Below, in pieces: positions 15,023 to 22,840 of a stretch of 27,247 bases of DNA. Below the pieces are notes generated by a model that saw only the letters and a list, made by a program, of their open reading frames with translations, ran no database searches and was not told the DNA's origin. Location: positions 1 to 27,247 of the forward strand of contig CAZYQK010000028.1 in NCBI GenBank assembly GCA_964650245.1, given 5' to 3'. Position numbers and translations under genes: made by a program. Numbering within the stretch: position 1 is the first letter of the stretch; each line of letters begins with the position of its first letter. The DNA comes from WS-2 sp964650245 (lineage in GTDB: Bacteria > Eisenbacteria > RBG-16-71-46).

Positions 15023-15674
15023 TCCCGCCGGGCGCTCCTGCGGAGGGCTCCTTCGGAGGCGGGGGCCCGGTCAGCACTTCCCACTCGAAGCCTTCTTCGC
15101 TGGTGCGCACCAGCTCGCCGTCGTCGGAGAGCCCGTCGGGTGAATCGACCGTCATCAGCTCCTCGTTGCGCATCATGCGCTCGAGCCGCTCCCACAGCGG
15201 GCGGTCGCGCCGCGCGATCTCCTCGAGGCGCGGCCGCCGGGCGTCGGGCGGCAGACGGTGGAGCGCGTGCGCGAGCCGCGCGGCGCCCCGGTGGTGTCCC
15301 ATCGCCACCAGCGACTCGCGCGCGGCGAGCGCCACGGTCTCGTTGGAATCCTCGCACAGCCGCAGCAGCGCCGGCACCGCCGGGCGGTATCCCATCCTTC
15401 CCAGCACCCGCGCAGCACTGGTGCGCGTGAACCACAGTCCCTGCTCGAGCAGCGGCAGCAGCACGGCGGCCTGCTCCTCGCCCATTCTCAGGAACGCCTC
15501 CTCGGCCAGGTCGCGCAGGTACCACGATTCGTCGCACAGGCACTCGACCAGCAGCGAGATGGCCTCGGGATCGCGGCGCTGCTCCAGGCCGCGCACGTAC
15601 TCGCGCTTGGCGGTGAGGCCGCGCGCGTTCAGCACGTCGAGCGGGCGGGTCTGCCCGTACTTGTCATCGCTCAT
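15000..15674 (-). CDS. HEAT-repeat protein
   Basis: A 224-residue protein made of about four helical HEAT-like repeats (about 25-150): RRDPEAISLLVECLCDESWY, LRDLAEEAFLRMGEEQAAVL, TRTSAARVLGRMGYRPAVPA, LCEDSNETVALAARESLVAM. The C-terminus is acidic and proline-rich (about 175-224) and probably disordered. Such repeats bind protein partners; no enzymatic motif is seen and no signal peptide is present. It overlaps obg upstream by 11 bases (ATG 15674 within the end of obg) and dprA downstream by 23 bases, so it is translated within the same operon. The partner is unknown; the conserved-looking position between obg and dprA is the only clue. Confidence 0.85.
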   Translation of the reverse strand: MSDDKYGQTRPLDVLNARGLTAKREYVRGLEQRRDPEAISLLVECLCDESWYLRDLAEEAFLRMGEEQAAVLLPLLEQGLWFTRTSAARVLGRMGYRPAVPALLRLCEDSNETVALAARESLVAMGHHRGAARLAHALHRLPPDARRPRLEEIARRDRPLWERLERMMRNEELMTVDSPDGLSDDGELVRTSEEGFEWEVLTGPPPPKEPSAGAPGGNDAPRDS

Positions 15675-16674
15675 GGCTGGCGCTTTCCGCGGTATCGAGC
15701 GGGGCGATCAGGTCCCACAGCGTCCGCAGTAATTCCTGAACTCCCTCGCCGGTGTGGGCGCTGATCAGGTGCGCCCCCGGCAGTCCTGCCTCGGCCGCCG
15801 CCGCGGCGCGCCGCTCCGGCGCGAGCAGATCGCCCTTGGTGAGCACGATCACCCGCGGCTTCGACTTGAGATCGAGACGGTAGCTCTCGAGCTCGCGCTC
15901 GATTCCGTCGAGCTCCTCCTTCGGCGACGGTCCGCTCACATCCACCAGCATGGCGAGTACCCTGGTGCGCTCGACGTGCCGCAGGAACTGGAGCCCCAGC
16001 CCCTTCCCCAGGTGCGCCCCCTCGATCAGGCCCGGCAGGTCGGCGGCCACGAACTGTCGTTCCTCGTCGAGCGCCACGATCCCGAGGTGCGGCTCGAGCG
16101 TCGTGAACGGGTAATCCGCGATCTTCGGTCGCGCCCGCGAGACACGCGAGAGCAACGTGGACTTGCCGGCGTTCGGCGGGCCCACCAGGCCGACGTCCGC
16201 GATCAGCTTGAGCTCGAGCTCGAGCCAGCGCTCCTCGCCGGGCTCACCGGGATCCGCCCGCCGCGGCGCCTGGTGCGTTGCGGTCGCGAAGCGCGCGTTG
16301 CCGCGTCCGCCGCGCCCGCCGCTGGCCGCTAGAAACCGTTCGCCGACCAGCACCAGATCGGCCAGCGCCTCAGAGACCCCGGCGTCGCGCACCACCGTGC
16401 CCAGGGGAACGCGCACCACCAGGTCCGCGCCGTCCTTGCCAGTGCTTCGGTTTCCGGAGCCGGCGCGACCGTGGCCGGCACGGTATCGGGGCTGCTCCCG
16501 GCAGTCAAGAAGCGTGCGGACGTGCGGGTCCACCTCGAGCCACACGCTTCCCCCGTGCCCGCCGTCGCCCCCGTCGGGCCCGCCGCGCGGCACGTACTTC
16601 TCGCGCCGGAAGCTGATGCATCCGCCGCCGCCGCGCCCGGCGATCACGTGGATTCGCGCCAGATCGATGAGCAC
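15664..16674 (-). CDS. obg: GTPase Obg/CgtA
   Basis: A ribosome-assembly and stress-related GTPase associated with the 50S subunit. The glycine-rich Obg fold is clear at residues 1-155 (DLARIHVIAGRGGGGCISFR, GGPDGGDGGHGGSVWLEVD, TGKDGADLVVRVPLGTVVRD, GGRGGRGNARFATATHQAP). The G domain follows: G1 GPPNAGKST, G2 DYPFTTLEPHLG, G3 DLPGLIEGAHLGKGLG, and the G4-like LTKGDLL where NKxD is usual. There is no C-terminal OCT domain, so 336 residues is the short form common in many phyla. It starts 10 bases after the aconitase-like gene ends. No ribosomal protein genes rplU/rpmA precede it, unlike the common arrangement. Confidence 0.95.
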   Translation of the reverse strand: MLIDLARIHVIAGRGGGGCISFRREKYVPRGGPDGGDGGHGGSVWLEVDPHVRTLLDCREQPRYRAGHGRAGSGNRSTGKDGADLVVRVPLGTVVRDAGVSEALADLVLVGERFLAASGGRGGRGNARFATATHQAPRRADPGEPGEERWLELELKLIADVGLVGPPNAGKSTLLSRVSRARPKIADYPFTTLEPHLGIVALDEERQFVAADLPGLIEGAHLGKGLGLQFLRHVERTRVLAMLVDVSGPSPKEELDGIERELESYRLDLKSKPRVIVLTKGDLLAPERRAAAAAEAGLPGAHLISAHTGEGVQELLRTLWDLIAPLDTAESASHER

Positions 16675-16684
16675 TCAGCCTCCC

Positions 16685-18658
16685 CTAGCCCGCGACGGCC
16701 GAAAGCGCGGCGGCGCCCGTCGCCCCCGGCCCGGCGAGCATGCCTGCGGCAAAGGGCAGCAGGCCGCCGGCCCGCACCACCGCGATCTCGCGCGCCCCCA
16801 GGTCGTGAGCCACGATGAACTGCGTGCCGCGTGTCAGGTTCCGAACCACCAGCGCGCGCCCCGGCTCCAGGCCTTCGGGCAGCGTGGGCAGCTCGAGCTC
16901 GTCGCCTGAGCCCAGCCGTTCGAAGTCCGCGGGGCGCGTGAAGCGCAGCGGGAGCACGCCGGCCTGCACCAGCTCCCGCAGGAAGGAGCGCGAGAAGGAG
17001 CGCGCGATCGCGGCGCGCACTCCGAGCGCGACCAGCACCAGCGCCGCCTGCGCCCGTGCCGGACCATGGCCCAGCCGCTCGCCCGCCACCACGAAGCCGC
17101 CGCCGTGCGCGCGGGCGCGACGCGCGAAGTTCGGATCGAGCGGCGCGAACGCGTGGTCCGCGAGCGAGCCGATGTCGCCCGCGTGGGGCTCGAGTCGCGC
17201 GCCCCACGGCAGCACCTGGCCGCTGGAAGCGTCGTCCCCGGCCCGGATCAGCACGACGCCGCGCAGCACTCCCGAGATCGCCGCTGCCAGCGGGATGCCG
17301 GTGGAACCCGCCACCGCGGCCGCCGGCGCGACGGGTGCTCCCAGCGGAGCCAGCAGCCGGGGCGGACCCGGGGACGCTATAGCCTCGCCCTCGGCCCGCC
17401 CCCCGCGCGCCGCCGCCATGGTCCGCGGATCGGTGAGCCGCCCGGTGAGGGCCGCGGCCGCGCAGCTCTCGGCGCTCGCGATCCACCATGAGAGCTTGAG
17501 CTCTGGCAGGTCGCGCGCCCGCGCCCCGAAACAGAGTCCGGCCTCCGCGGCGCCGGCCACCGCGGCCCCGGGCGGAACGATTCCACTCTCCACGATCCGG
17601 GCCCCGGCGCGCCTGAGCGTCTCGAGCGCCCCGCTGACCGACACCTGCTCCAGCCGCTCGCGGCTACCCGGCAACACGTCGAGCGCGACGCCGGGATGGA
17701 GCCCGGGGCCGGCGAGCCGCGCGGCCAGGCGCTCGAGATCGTCCGCGGTGGCACGCGGCCCGAACACCACGCGCCGAATCTCGGGCCCCGGCCGCTCGCC
17801 CAGGACGCGTCCCTGCTCGAGCCGCCCGGGCTCGGCGGCGCTCGGCTCGAGGCCTTCGAGATCGATCTCCACGCTCCGTCCCCCGGGTGCGGGCGGCTCC
17901 GGGTCCAGGCGCTTCCAGTCGCTGTCACGCCCCCGCGCGCGCAGGTGGACCCGGGTGACCTCGTCGGATGGGAAGAGCGCCGCTGCGGCTCCCAGCTCGG
18001 CGCAGGTGGTGACGAACGCGACGCGTTCGGAAATATCGAGGCTCGCCACTCCCGGGCCCGAAACCTCGATGAGCCGGCCGCGCGCGCCACCCGGTCCGAG
18101 CCGCCGCCCCACCTCGAGCGCCGCGTCGAGCCCGCTCAAGCCCGGCGGCAGCGTTCCGCGCAGCACCACGCCGATGCTCTCCGGTACCGGGCGATGCAGC
18201 GTGCCGCCCGCGAGCACCGCGGCCAACTCCAGCTCCCCACACTCGAACGCCAGCGTGCCGAGGGCGCCGGCCGCGGCGACTGACTCTCCGCTCGCCAGTA
18301 CCAGACGAGCCGGGGCCGCGCAGCGGTCGAAGTAGACCGCCTCGGCGTGACCGGTGCCGGGCGGGGCGACGTGGAACCCGAGCGCGCGCGCCGCTTCCAG
18401 CAGGTCGGCGACCGGCCCCGCCGCTTCCAGCGAGCCCGGCGTGCGGCGCGGATCGGCGCACAGCAGCACGAGCGCGATTCGGACGCGGTCCACGGGCAGC
18501 CGGCGCAGCGCGGGCAGCACCAGCTGCCCCGCGCGCTCGGTGATCACGGCGTGATCCGGCGTGAGCGCCAGCTCTCCTTCGGCCGCGGTCCCTTTGGGGC
18601 TCCCGGTCGCGCGCCCGGCGTGCGCTTCGAGCAGCGCGCCGATCGTGCCGGGCGTCAC
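16685..18658 (-). CDS. Aconitase-family protein lacking the Fe-S cluster and active-site residues
   Basis: Over 657 residues the protein follows the short bacterial aconitase/3-isopropylmalate-dehydratase-like layout. Clear similarities are ISERVAFVTTCAELGAAAAL, FPSDEVTRVHLRARGRDSDW, LDVLPGSRERLEQVSVSGAL, AAALTGRLTDPRTM, and a swivel domain with GGGFVVAGERLGHGPARAQA then IARSFSRSFLRELVQAGVLP. The catalytic sites are gone. The GSDSHT position (about 122-127) reads ASGESV, the CIGSCTN position (about 298-304) VFGPRAT, the SGCGPC position (about 358-363) SGIVPP, and the SSREHA position ARAQA. None of the three [4Fe-4S] cysteines remains. The frame is intact and in-operon between fmdB-like and obg, so it looks like a retained pseudoenzyme rather than a decayed gene. 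The start is GTG 18658 with GGGGAGGGG just upstream. A regulatory or RNA-binding role, as in IRP-type aconitases, is speculation. Confidence 0.82.
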   Translation of the reverse strand: MTPGTIGALLEAHAGRATGSPKGTAAEGELALTPDHAVITERAGQLVLPALRRLPVDRVRIALVLLCADPRRTPGSLEAAGPVADLLEAARALGFHVAPPGTGHAEAVYFDRCAAPARLVLASGESVAAAGALGTLAFECGELELAAVLAGGTLHRPVPESIGVVLRGTLPPGLSGLDAALEVGRRLGPGGARGRLIEVSGPGVASLDISERVAFVTTCAELGAAAALFPSDEVTRVHLRARGRDSDWKRLDPEPPAPGGRSVEIDLEGLEPSAAEPGRLEQGRVLGERPGPEIRRVVFGPRATADDLERLAARLAGPGLHPGVALDVLPGSRERLEQVSVSGALETLRRAGARIVESGIVPPGAAVAGAAEAGLCFGARARDLPELKLSWWIASAESCAAAALTGRLTDPRTMAAARGGRAEGEAIASPGPPRLLAPLGAPVAPAAAVAGSTGIPLAAAISGVLRGVVLIRAGDDASSGQVLPWGARLEPHAGDIGSLADHAFAPLDPNFARRARAHGGGFVVAGERLGHGPARAQAALVLVALGVRAAIARSFSRSFLRELVQAGVLPLRFTRPADFERLGSGDELELPTLPEGLEPGRALVVRNLTRGTQFIVAHDLGAREIAVVRAGGLLPFAAGMLAGPGATGAAALSAVAG

Positions 18659-18679
18659 CGCCCCTCCCCGCGCATGGCT

Positions 18680-18973
18680 TCAGGAGTCCGGCGTTCCGGA
18701 GGGTTTGGCCGGGGCGGGCTTGGACTCGGTCCCCGGGGACGGCTTGGCCTCGCCCCCGCTCTTCTCCCGCTTCGCCTTCTCCTTGTAGTCCTTGCTCCGG
18801 TAGTCGGTGGCGTGGAAGCCAGAGCCCTTGAACAGGAGACCGGCGCCGCTCGCGGGCACGCGCTTCGCGCGCCCCTTGCATCGCGGGCAGCGCTTCACCC
18901 CCTCGTCCTTGATGCCGTGGAAGAGCTCGAACCGGTGGCCGCAGGAGCGGCAGCGATAGTCGTAGGTCGGCAT
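18680..18973 (-). CDS. FmdB family zinc-ribbon protein
   Basis: A 97-residue protein beginning MPTYDYRCRSCGHRFELFHG, with two CxxC pairs (Cys8/Cys11 and Cys29/Cys32 in KRCPRCKG) that should bind one zinc. This is the FmdB regulatory-protein fold, often annotated as a putative regulator with no firm function. GLLFKGSGFHATDY is the usual following motif, and the C-terminal 35 residues are Lys/Pro/Ser-rich and probably disordered. ATG 18973 is chosen because the family begins with MPxYxYxC; the longer upstream frame is rejected. It lies 40 bases after pta and 21 before the aconitase-like gene. Confidence 0.92.
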   Translation of the reverse strand: MPTYDYRCRSCGHRFELFHGIKDEGVKRCPRCKGRAKRVPASGAGLLFKGSGFHATDYRSKDYKEKAKREKSGGEAKPSPGTESKPAPAKPSGTPDS

Positions 18974-19013
18974 GCGCTCAGGTCTCCCTGGTGGGGGCCC
19001 CACGCGAGACGCG

Positions 19014-20030
19014 TCACGTGCGTCCGACTGCGGCCGTGGACGCGCTCAGGGCGCAGGCGATGGTGGACACTTCCACCACGTCTTCTGCGCTGCAACCGCG
19101 CGAGAGATCGTTGGCCTGCTTCGCCAGGCCCATGAGAATCGGCCCGTACGCCCGGGCGCCCGCCAGGCGCTGGACCAGCTTGTAACCGATGTTGCCGGCA
19201 TCGAGATCCGGGAAGACGAGAACGTTGGCGTGGCCCGCGACCAGGCTCCCGGCCGCCTTGCGGTGTCCGACCTCGGGGTCGAGCGCGGCGTCCGCCTGGA
19301 GCTCGCCGTCGAGATGGAGGTCGGGCCGCATCCGGCGCGCGAGCGCTAGCGCGTCGCGCACCTTCTGCACGCGCGGATGCTCGGCGCTCCCGCGGGTCGA
19401 GAACGAGAGCAGCGCGACGTGCGGAACCTCCTGCGTGAGGAGTGCCAGGCGATCGGCGGCCATGCACGCGATCTCGGCCAGCTGCTCCGGGGTCGGATCG
19501 GGCACCACGCCGCAGTCGGCGAACACCAGCACGCGCGGGCTAGCTCCGGCCTGGCCCGGCACCACCATCAGGAAGAACGAGGACACCGTCTTGACGCCCG
19601 GAGCGAGCCCGATCAGCCAGAGTGCCGCGCGTACCACGTCGGCGGTCGGGCGGCTCGCGCCCGCGACCGAGACGTCCGCGAGCCCGAGCCGGATGCGGGC
19701 CGCGGCCTGCGCCACCGGATCCCGGCTCATGCGCTCGAGTTCCTCTAAGCACAGGCGCTCGCCGCGGGACTCGCGCAGGGCCTGCGCGGTGCGCGCGATT
19801 TCCTCGGCCGAGGCGGGGTCGATCACGGCAACGCCCGCCAGCGCGACGCCTGCGCCGCGCGCGCAGGAACGCACTTCGTCGCGGCCGCCGAAGAGCGCGA
19901 CCTCGGCCAGGCGCTCGCGGCTCAGCCGGACGGCCGCCCGCAGCACGCGCTCGTCGCCGCCTTCGGGCAGGAGCAGCCGCTGCGGCCGAAGCCGCGCCAT
20001 GCGGCGGATGCGCTCCAGCACCGCGCTCAT
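19014..20030 (-). CDS. pta: Phosphate acetyltransferase
   Basis: Pta converts acetyl-CoA and phosphate to acetyl-phosphate and CoA, reversibly, in acetate and overflow metabolism. The 338-residue single-domain form is seen, with PEGGDERVLRAAVRLSRERL near the N-terminus, GLAPGVKTVSSFFLMVVPG, VLVFADCGVVPDPTPEQLAE, LLSFSTRGSAEHPRVQKVRD, HLDGELQADAALDPEVGHRK and FPDLDAGNIGYKLVQRLAG. These fit Pta better than the related phosphate butyryltransferase. The ATG overlaps the stop of coaD as ATGA, implying coupling; CoaD makes the CoA precursor. No acetate kinase gene is adjacent. Confidence 0.93.
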   Translation of the reverse strand: MSAVLERIRRMARLRPQRLLLPEGGDERVLRAAVRLSRERLAEVALFGGRDEVRSCARGAGVALAGVAVIDPASAEEIARTAQALRESRGERLCLEELERMSRDPVAQAAARIRLGLADVSVAGASRPTADVVRAALWLIGLAPGVKTVSSFFLMVVPGQAGASPRVLVFADCGVVPDPTPEQLAEIACMAADRLALLTQEVPHVALLSFSTRGSAEHPRVQKVRDALALARRMRPDLHLDGELQADAALDPEVGHRKAAGSLVAGHANVLVFPDLDAGNIGYKLVQRLAGARAYGPILMGLAKQANDLSRGCSAEDVVEVSTIACALSASTAAVGRT

Positions 20031-20653
20031 CCGCGTCCCGCCCGCCGTGGCGCCCGGCCCCCGCCCGCCGTGGGGCGTCGGCCCGCCGCACCCGCCGGTC
20101 TGGCCGCGACCGTCGGCTTCGCCGCCCGCGCCGCCTTCGCCGTGACGTTTCCCCCGGTCGCGCCCGGGCGGCCGAAGCGCGCACGCAGCAGCTCCTCCAC
20201 CGCCGCCGGCACCAGCCCTCTGACCGAACCGCCGAGCCGCGCGACCTCCTTCACCAGCGTGGAGTTGAGATAGGTGTACTGCTGGCTCGGCATCATGAAT
20301 GCCACCTCCAGACCCGGCGACAGGCGGCGGTTCATGAGGGCCATCTGGAACTCGAATTCGAAGTCGCTGACCGCGCGCAGCCCGCGGATCATGACCTGCG
20401 CGCCCACGCGCCGCGCGAGATCCACCACCAGGTCGGCGAACTCCAACACCTCGACCCGCTTCAGGGTCCGCGTCGCGGCACGAATCAGGCCGACGCGCTC
20501 GTCCATTGAGAACAGCGTCCCCTTGGCCGGGCTGTCCGCCACCGCCACCACCACGCGGTCGAACAGCCGCGCGGCGCGCCGCGTGAGATCGAGATGGCCG
20601 TTGGTGAAGGGATCGAACGTGCCGGGGAACACCGCGGTGCGATCACTGCCCAT
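20027..20653 (-). CDS. coaD: Phosphopantetheine adenylyltransferase with basic C-terminal tail
   Basis: CoaD transfers AMP from ATP to 4'-phosphopantetheine, the penultimate step of CoA synthesis. The nucleotidyltransferase motif is GTFDPFTNGHLDL (T/HxGH type), followed by SMDERVGLIRAAT, QVMIRGLRAVSDFEFEFQMA, and the second nucleotide motif STLVKEVARLGGSVRGLVP. The core ends at about residue 160, the usual family length, but about 48 more residues follow. They are rich in Ala, Arg, Gly and Pro (AKAARAAKPTVAARPAGAAG). The tail looks disordered and basic. It overlaps rsmD by 11 bases upstream and pta by 4 downstream. The rsmD-coaD order is widespread in bacteria. Confidence 0.95.
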   Translation of the reverse strand: MGSDRTAVFPGTFDPFTNGHLDLTRRAARLFDRVVVAVADSPAKGTLFSMDERVGLIRAATRTLKRVEVLEFADLVVDLARRVGAQVMIRGLRAVSDFEFEFQMALMNRRLSPGLEVAFMMPSQQYTYLNSTLVKEVARLGGSVRGLVPAAVEELLRARFGRPGATGGNVTAKAARAAKPTVAARPAGAAGRRPTAGGGRAPRRAGRG

Positions 20654-21236
20654 GACTGCCCTCCTCGTGTTTCGTCGTCAGGCCTTCCGCCGAGACCCGG
20701 TAGGTGCTCACCCGGGTCTCGCCGTATCGCCGCTGCCTCGTCCTGCCCAGTCTTCCCGCCGATTCCGGCAGCGCATCCTTGGCGTGGTGCTCGACCACCA
20801 CCAGCGCCCCGGCCTTGAGCGCATCGGGCGCGCCGAGCAGCTTGAGCGTCTCGCGCGCCGGGCCCCCGCCATACGGGGGGTCCATGAATACCACGTCGGC
20901 ATCTTTGAGGACGGCCTCGATTCTGCGCAGCTCGCCCGGGAGCTCGAGCGGCCAGATCCCGGCCCGTCGCTCGAGGCCGAGCGCTTCGAGATTCGCCCCG
21001 AGCGTGGCGCGCGCCGCGCGGTCCGGCTCCACGAAGTCGGCGCGCTCGGCGCCACGCGAAAGCGCCTCGATTCCGAGCGCGCCGCTGCCGGCGTAGAGAT
21101 CGACCACGCGCTGCCCGGCCAGCGGCTCAAGCGCCATGATCATGGCCTCCCGCACCCGGTCCGACGTGGGCCGCGTCGCGCGCCCGCGCGGCGCCTCGAG
21201 GCGCCGGCCTCTGAGCTCACCTGCGATCACGCGCAC
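20643..21236 (-). CDS. rsmD: 16S rRNA (guanine(966)-N(2))-methyltransferase RsmD
   Basis: RsmD methylates G966 of 16S rRNA using S-adenosylmethionine. Within 197 residues it shows the N-terminal MRVIAGELRGRRLEAPRG with RPTSDRVREAMIMAL, the SAM-binding VVDLYAGSGALGIEALSRGA, and the catalytic DADVVFMDPPYGGGPA (DPPY). The start ATG 21236 fits the family N-terminus exactly. It is followed by coaD with an 11-base overlap, the standard rsmD-coaD pair. A 109-base gap separates it from the LolA-like gene upstream, so an internal promoter could lie there; none was recognised. Confidence 0.95.
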   Translation of the reverse strand: MRVIAGELRGRRLEAPRGRATRPTSDRVREAMIMALEPLAGQRVVDLYAGSGALGIEALSRGAERADFVEPDRAARATLGANLEALGLERRAGIWPLELPGELRRIEAVLKDADVVFMDPPYGGGPARETLKLLGAPDALKAGALVVVEHHAKDALPESAGRLGRTRQRRYGETRVSTYRVSAEGLTTKHEEGSHGQ

Positions 21237-21345
21237 GCGACGCGCCGCAGTGTTGCCCTGGCGGGGCGCGGCGTCAAGCCGGCCGCCAACGCGATGTCGT
21301 GTCGCGCTAGCACGTTACGGGCCGCGCTTGAGAACACTTCGACCG

Positions 21346-22023
21346 TCAAGGCAGGTCCACGATCGAGCAATCCTTCGGCGCCTCGAGCACGAATCCCATG
21401 CGCCCGAGGGGGCGCTCGAAGCGCCAGCCCGAGAAGCGGTAGGTGACCCGGCCGCCGGTCGCGTCCCCGAATTCCAGCCGCGAGGGCAGCCCGCGGGGGT
21501 CGAGGCTCACCCACGCGGTGTCGGCGCCGAACTCGCCGCCGGCGGGCGAGATCACGGCGTAGCGCCGCGCCGAGATCGCGCGCTCGCCGAAGCGCGCGGC
21601 CCCGCCCGGCAGCAGCAGCGCCCACCACCGCATGCCGGCGGCGGCGTTGCGCGGCCCGAGTCTCAGCAACTGCGAGAGCGCAGGCTGCAGCCACTCGCCG
21701 CCGTCGCCGCGCAGCGCGATGCGCTCGCCGGTGTCGGGGAACTCGAGCAGCGCGCGATCCGGCGGCTCCAGCGCCAGGCGGCCGCGGATCACCCGCGTTC
21801 GCCCGCTGACCGGATCCTCCGCCCGCCGCTCGAGGCTCGCGACCGCGCGACCGCTGGCGCGCAGTCTGAGCGCGATGACGCGCGCGGAGGAGAGCGAAGC
21901 CGCGGCATCGCGTGCTGCGGCGCCGGCCGCGCGCGCGGTCCGATGCATGCCGGGCACGGCCAGCGCGAGCGTGGCGAGCGCCACCGCCACCGTCCGGCGC
22001 GATGCGGCGCGCGCGCGCCTCAT
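21346..22023 (-). CDS. LolA-like periplasmic lipoprotein-carrier protein
   Basis: A 225-residue exported protein. An Arg-rich N-terminus and hydrophobic stretch (MRRARAASRRTVAVALATLA, then Ala-rich to about residue 33) make a signal peptide with no lipobox cysteine. The rest has the beta-rich LolA/LolB-type pattern: IRGRLALEPPDRALLEFPDT (the 'G.f.lerP' strand), GGEWLQPALSQLLRLGP, a late strand LDPRGLPSRLEFGDATGGRV, and the closing FVLEAPKDCSIVDLP. True LolA chaperones carry lipoproteins across the periplasm. Here membership is by pattern, so cargo is unknown. It follows the DUF4292 lipoprotein gene by one base, and the two are probably paralogous partners. Confidence 0.75.
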   Translation of the reverse strand: MRRARAASRRTVAVALATLALAVPGMHRTARAAGAAARDAAASLSSARVIALRLRASGRAVASLERRAEDPVSGRTRVIRGRLALEPPDRALLEFPDTGERIALRGDGGEWLQPALSQLLRLGPRNAAAGMRWWALLLPGGAARFGERAISARRYAVISPAGGEFGADTAWVSLDPRGLPSRLEFGDATGGRVTYRFSGWRFERPLGRMGFVLEAPKDCSIVDLP

Positions 22024-22024
22024 C

Positions 22025-22840
22025 TCACAGGCCCTTCGCCCGCTCGAGCGCGCGTCGCACGCCCGACCACTCGAGGCGATTGGCGCCGTCGGGGATCCGC
22101 ACCACGAGCCGCCCCGGGACCGGGCGGAGATTGCGCCACACCCGGGTCATGCGCAGCGTGAGCCTGAGCTTTCCGGCCCCGTCCTCGACTTCGACCAGCG
22201 ACGGCCAAGCCACACCATCCACCGCGCTCCAGGCGCGATAGTTCGCCACCACCCGGCTCCGGCCCGGCGTCTCGATGCACGCCCGGCGTGGAAGCCCATT
22301 CGATCCGACCTCGAGCCGCAGCGAATCGCCCCCTTCCTCCCACGAGACGGCGAGCAGCGAGTCCGACATCGCCGCCGCCTGGAACGCATCCGGGGGCGGA
22401 GTGAAGCCCGCGCTCAAGACCCGGTAACCGAGGGCACCCGGCGCTCGCACTCCCAGCGTGTCGCTCACCGCGTCCAGCGTGAGCCCCAGTCGCTGGGCTG
22501 GAACGTATGCCACCAGCGTGTCGCCGTGCGCCCCGAGATCGAGGGCGACGCCGAACAGCGACTCGACCCGCAGCCGGAAGGCGTCCGGGGCGGAGAGCGC
22601 CAGCGTGGCGTGCATGCCGGGCAGATCCCCGACCGCTTCACCCTTCACCCACGCGCTGACCTCGGCGTCGACCGCCGCACCCAGCGCCTCGCGCCGCGCC
22701 AGTGAAATCGCGAAGCGCGCGGCCGTAGCGCCCATATCGAGCGCGGGCGGCGCCAGCCGGTGGGGCGCGCACGATGCGGCGGCGGCGGCCAGCAGGAGCG
22801 GGATCAGGCGCCGCAGCGCGCGCGGGGTGCTGCGCCTCAT
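22025..22840 (-). CDS. DUF4292-like outer-membrane lipoprotein
   Basis: A 271-residue predicted lipoprotein. Its signal peptide (MRRSTPRALRRLIPLLLAAA) ends in an AASC lipobox, giving Cys24 as the lipidated residue. Ala at +2 rather than Asp favours outer-membrane sorting by the enterobacterial rule, which may not hold here. The following beta-rich region (VDAEVSAWVKGEAV, LALSAPDAFRLRVESLFGVA, DTLVAYVPAQRLGLTL, RVVANYRAWSAVDGVAWPSL) resembles DUF4292/LolB-like proteins. The start ATG 22840 overlaps the aroK stop as ATGA, so the longer frame into aroK is rejected. Together with the LolA-like gene it suggests lipoprotein or lipid trafficking to the outer membrane. Function is inferred. Confidence 0.78.
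   Translation of the reverse strand: MRRSTPRALRRLIPLLLAAAAASCAPHRLAPPALDMGATAARFAISLARREALGAAVDAEVSAWVKGEAVGDLPGMHATLALSAPDAFRLRVESLFGVALDLGAHGDTLVAYVPAQRLGLTLDAVSDTLGVRAPGALGYRVLSAGFTPPPDAFQAAAMSDSLLAVSWEEGGDSLRLEVGSNGLPRRACIETPGRSRVVANYRAWSAVDGVAWPSLVEVEDGAGKLRLTLRMTRVWRNLRPVPGRLVVRIPDGANRLEWSGVRRALERAKGL

Noticed and set aside
21237..21345. Possible terminator or small RNA between rsmD and the LolA-like gene
   Set aside because: Only a six-pair stem (TGGCGG/CCGCCA) with a loop of about 18 bases and no T-run; too weak to call.
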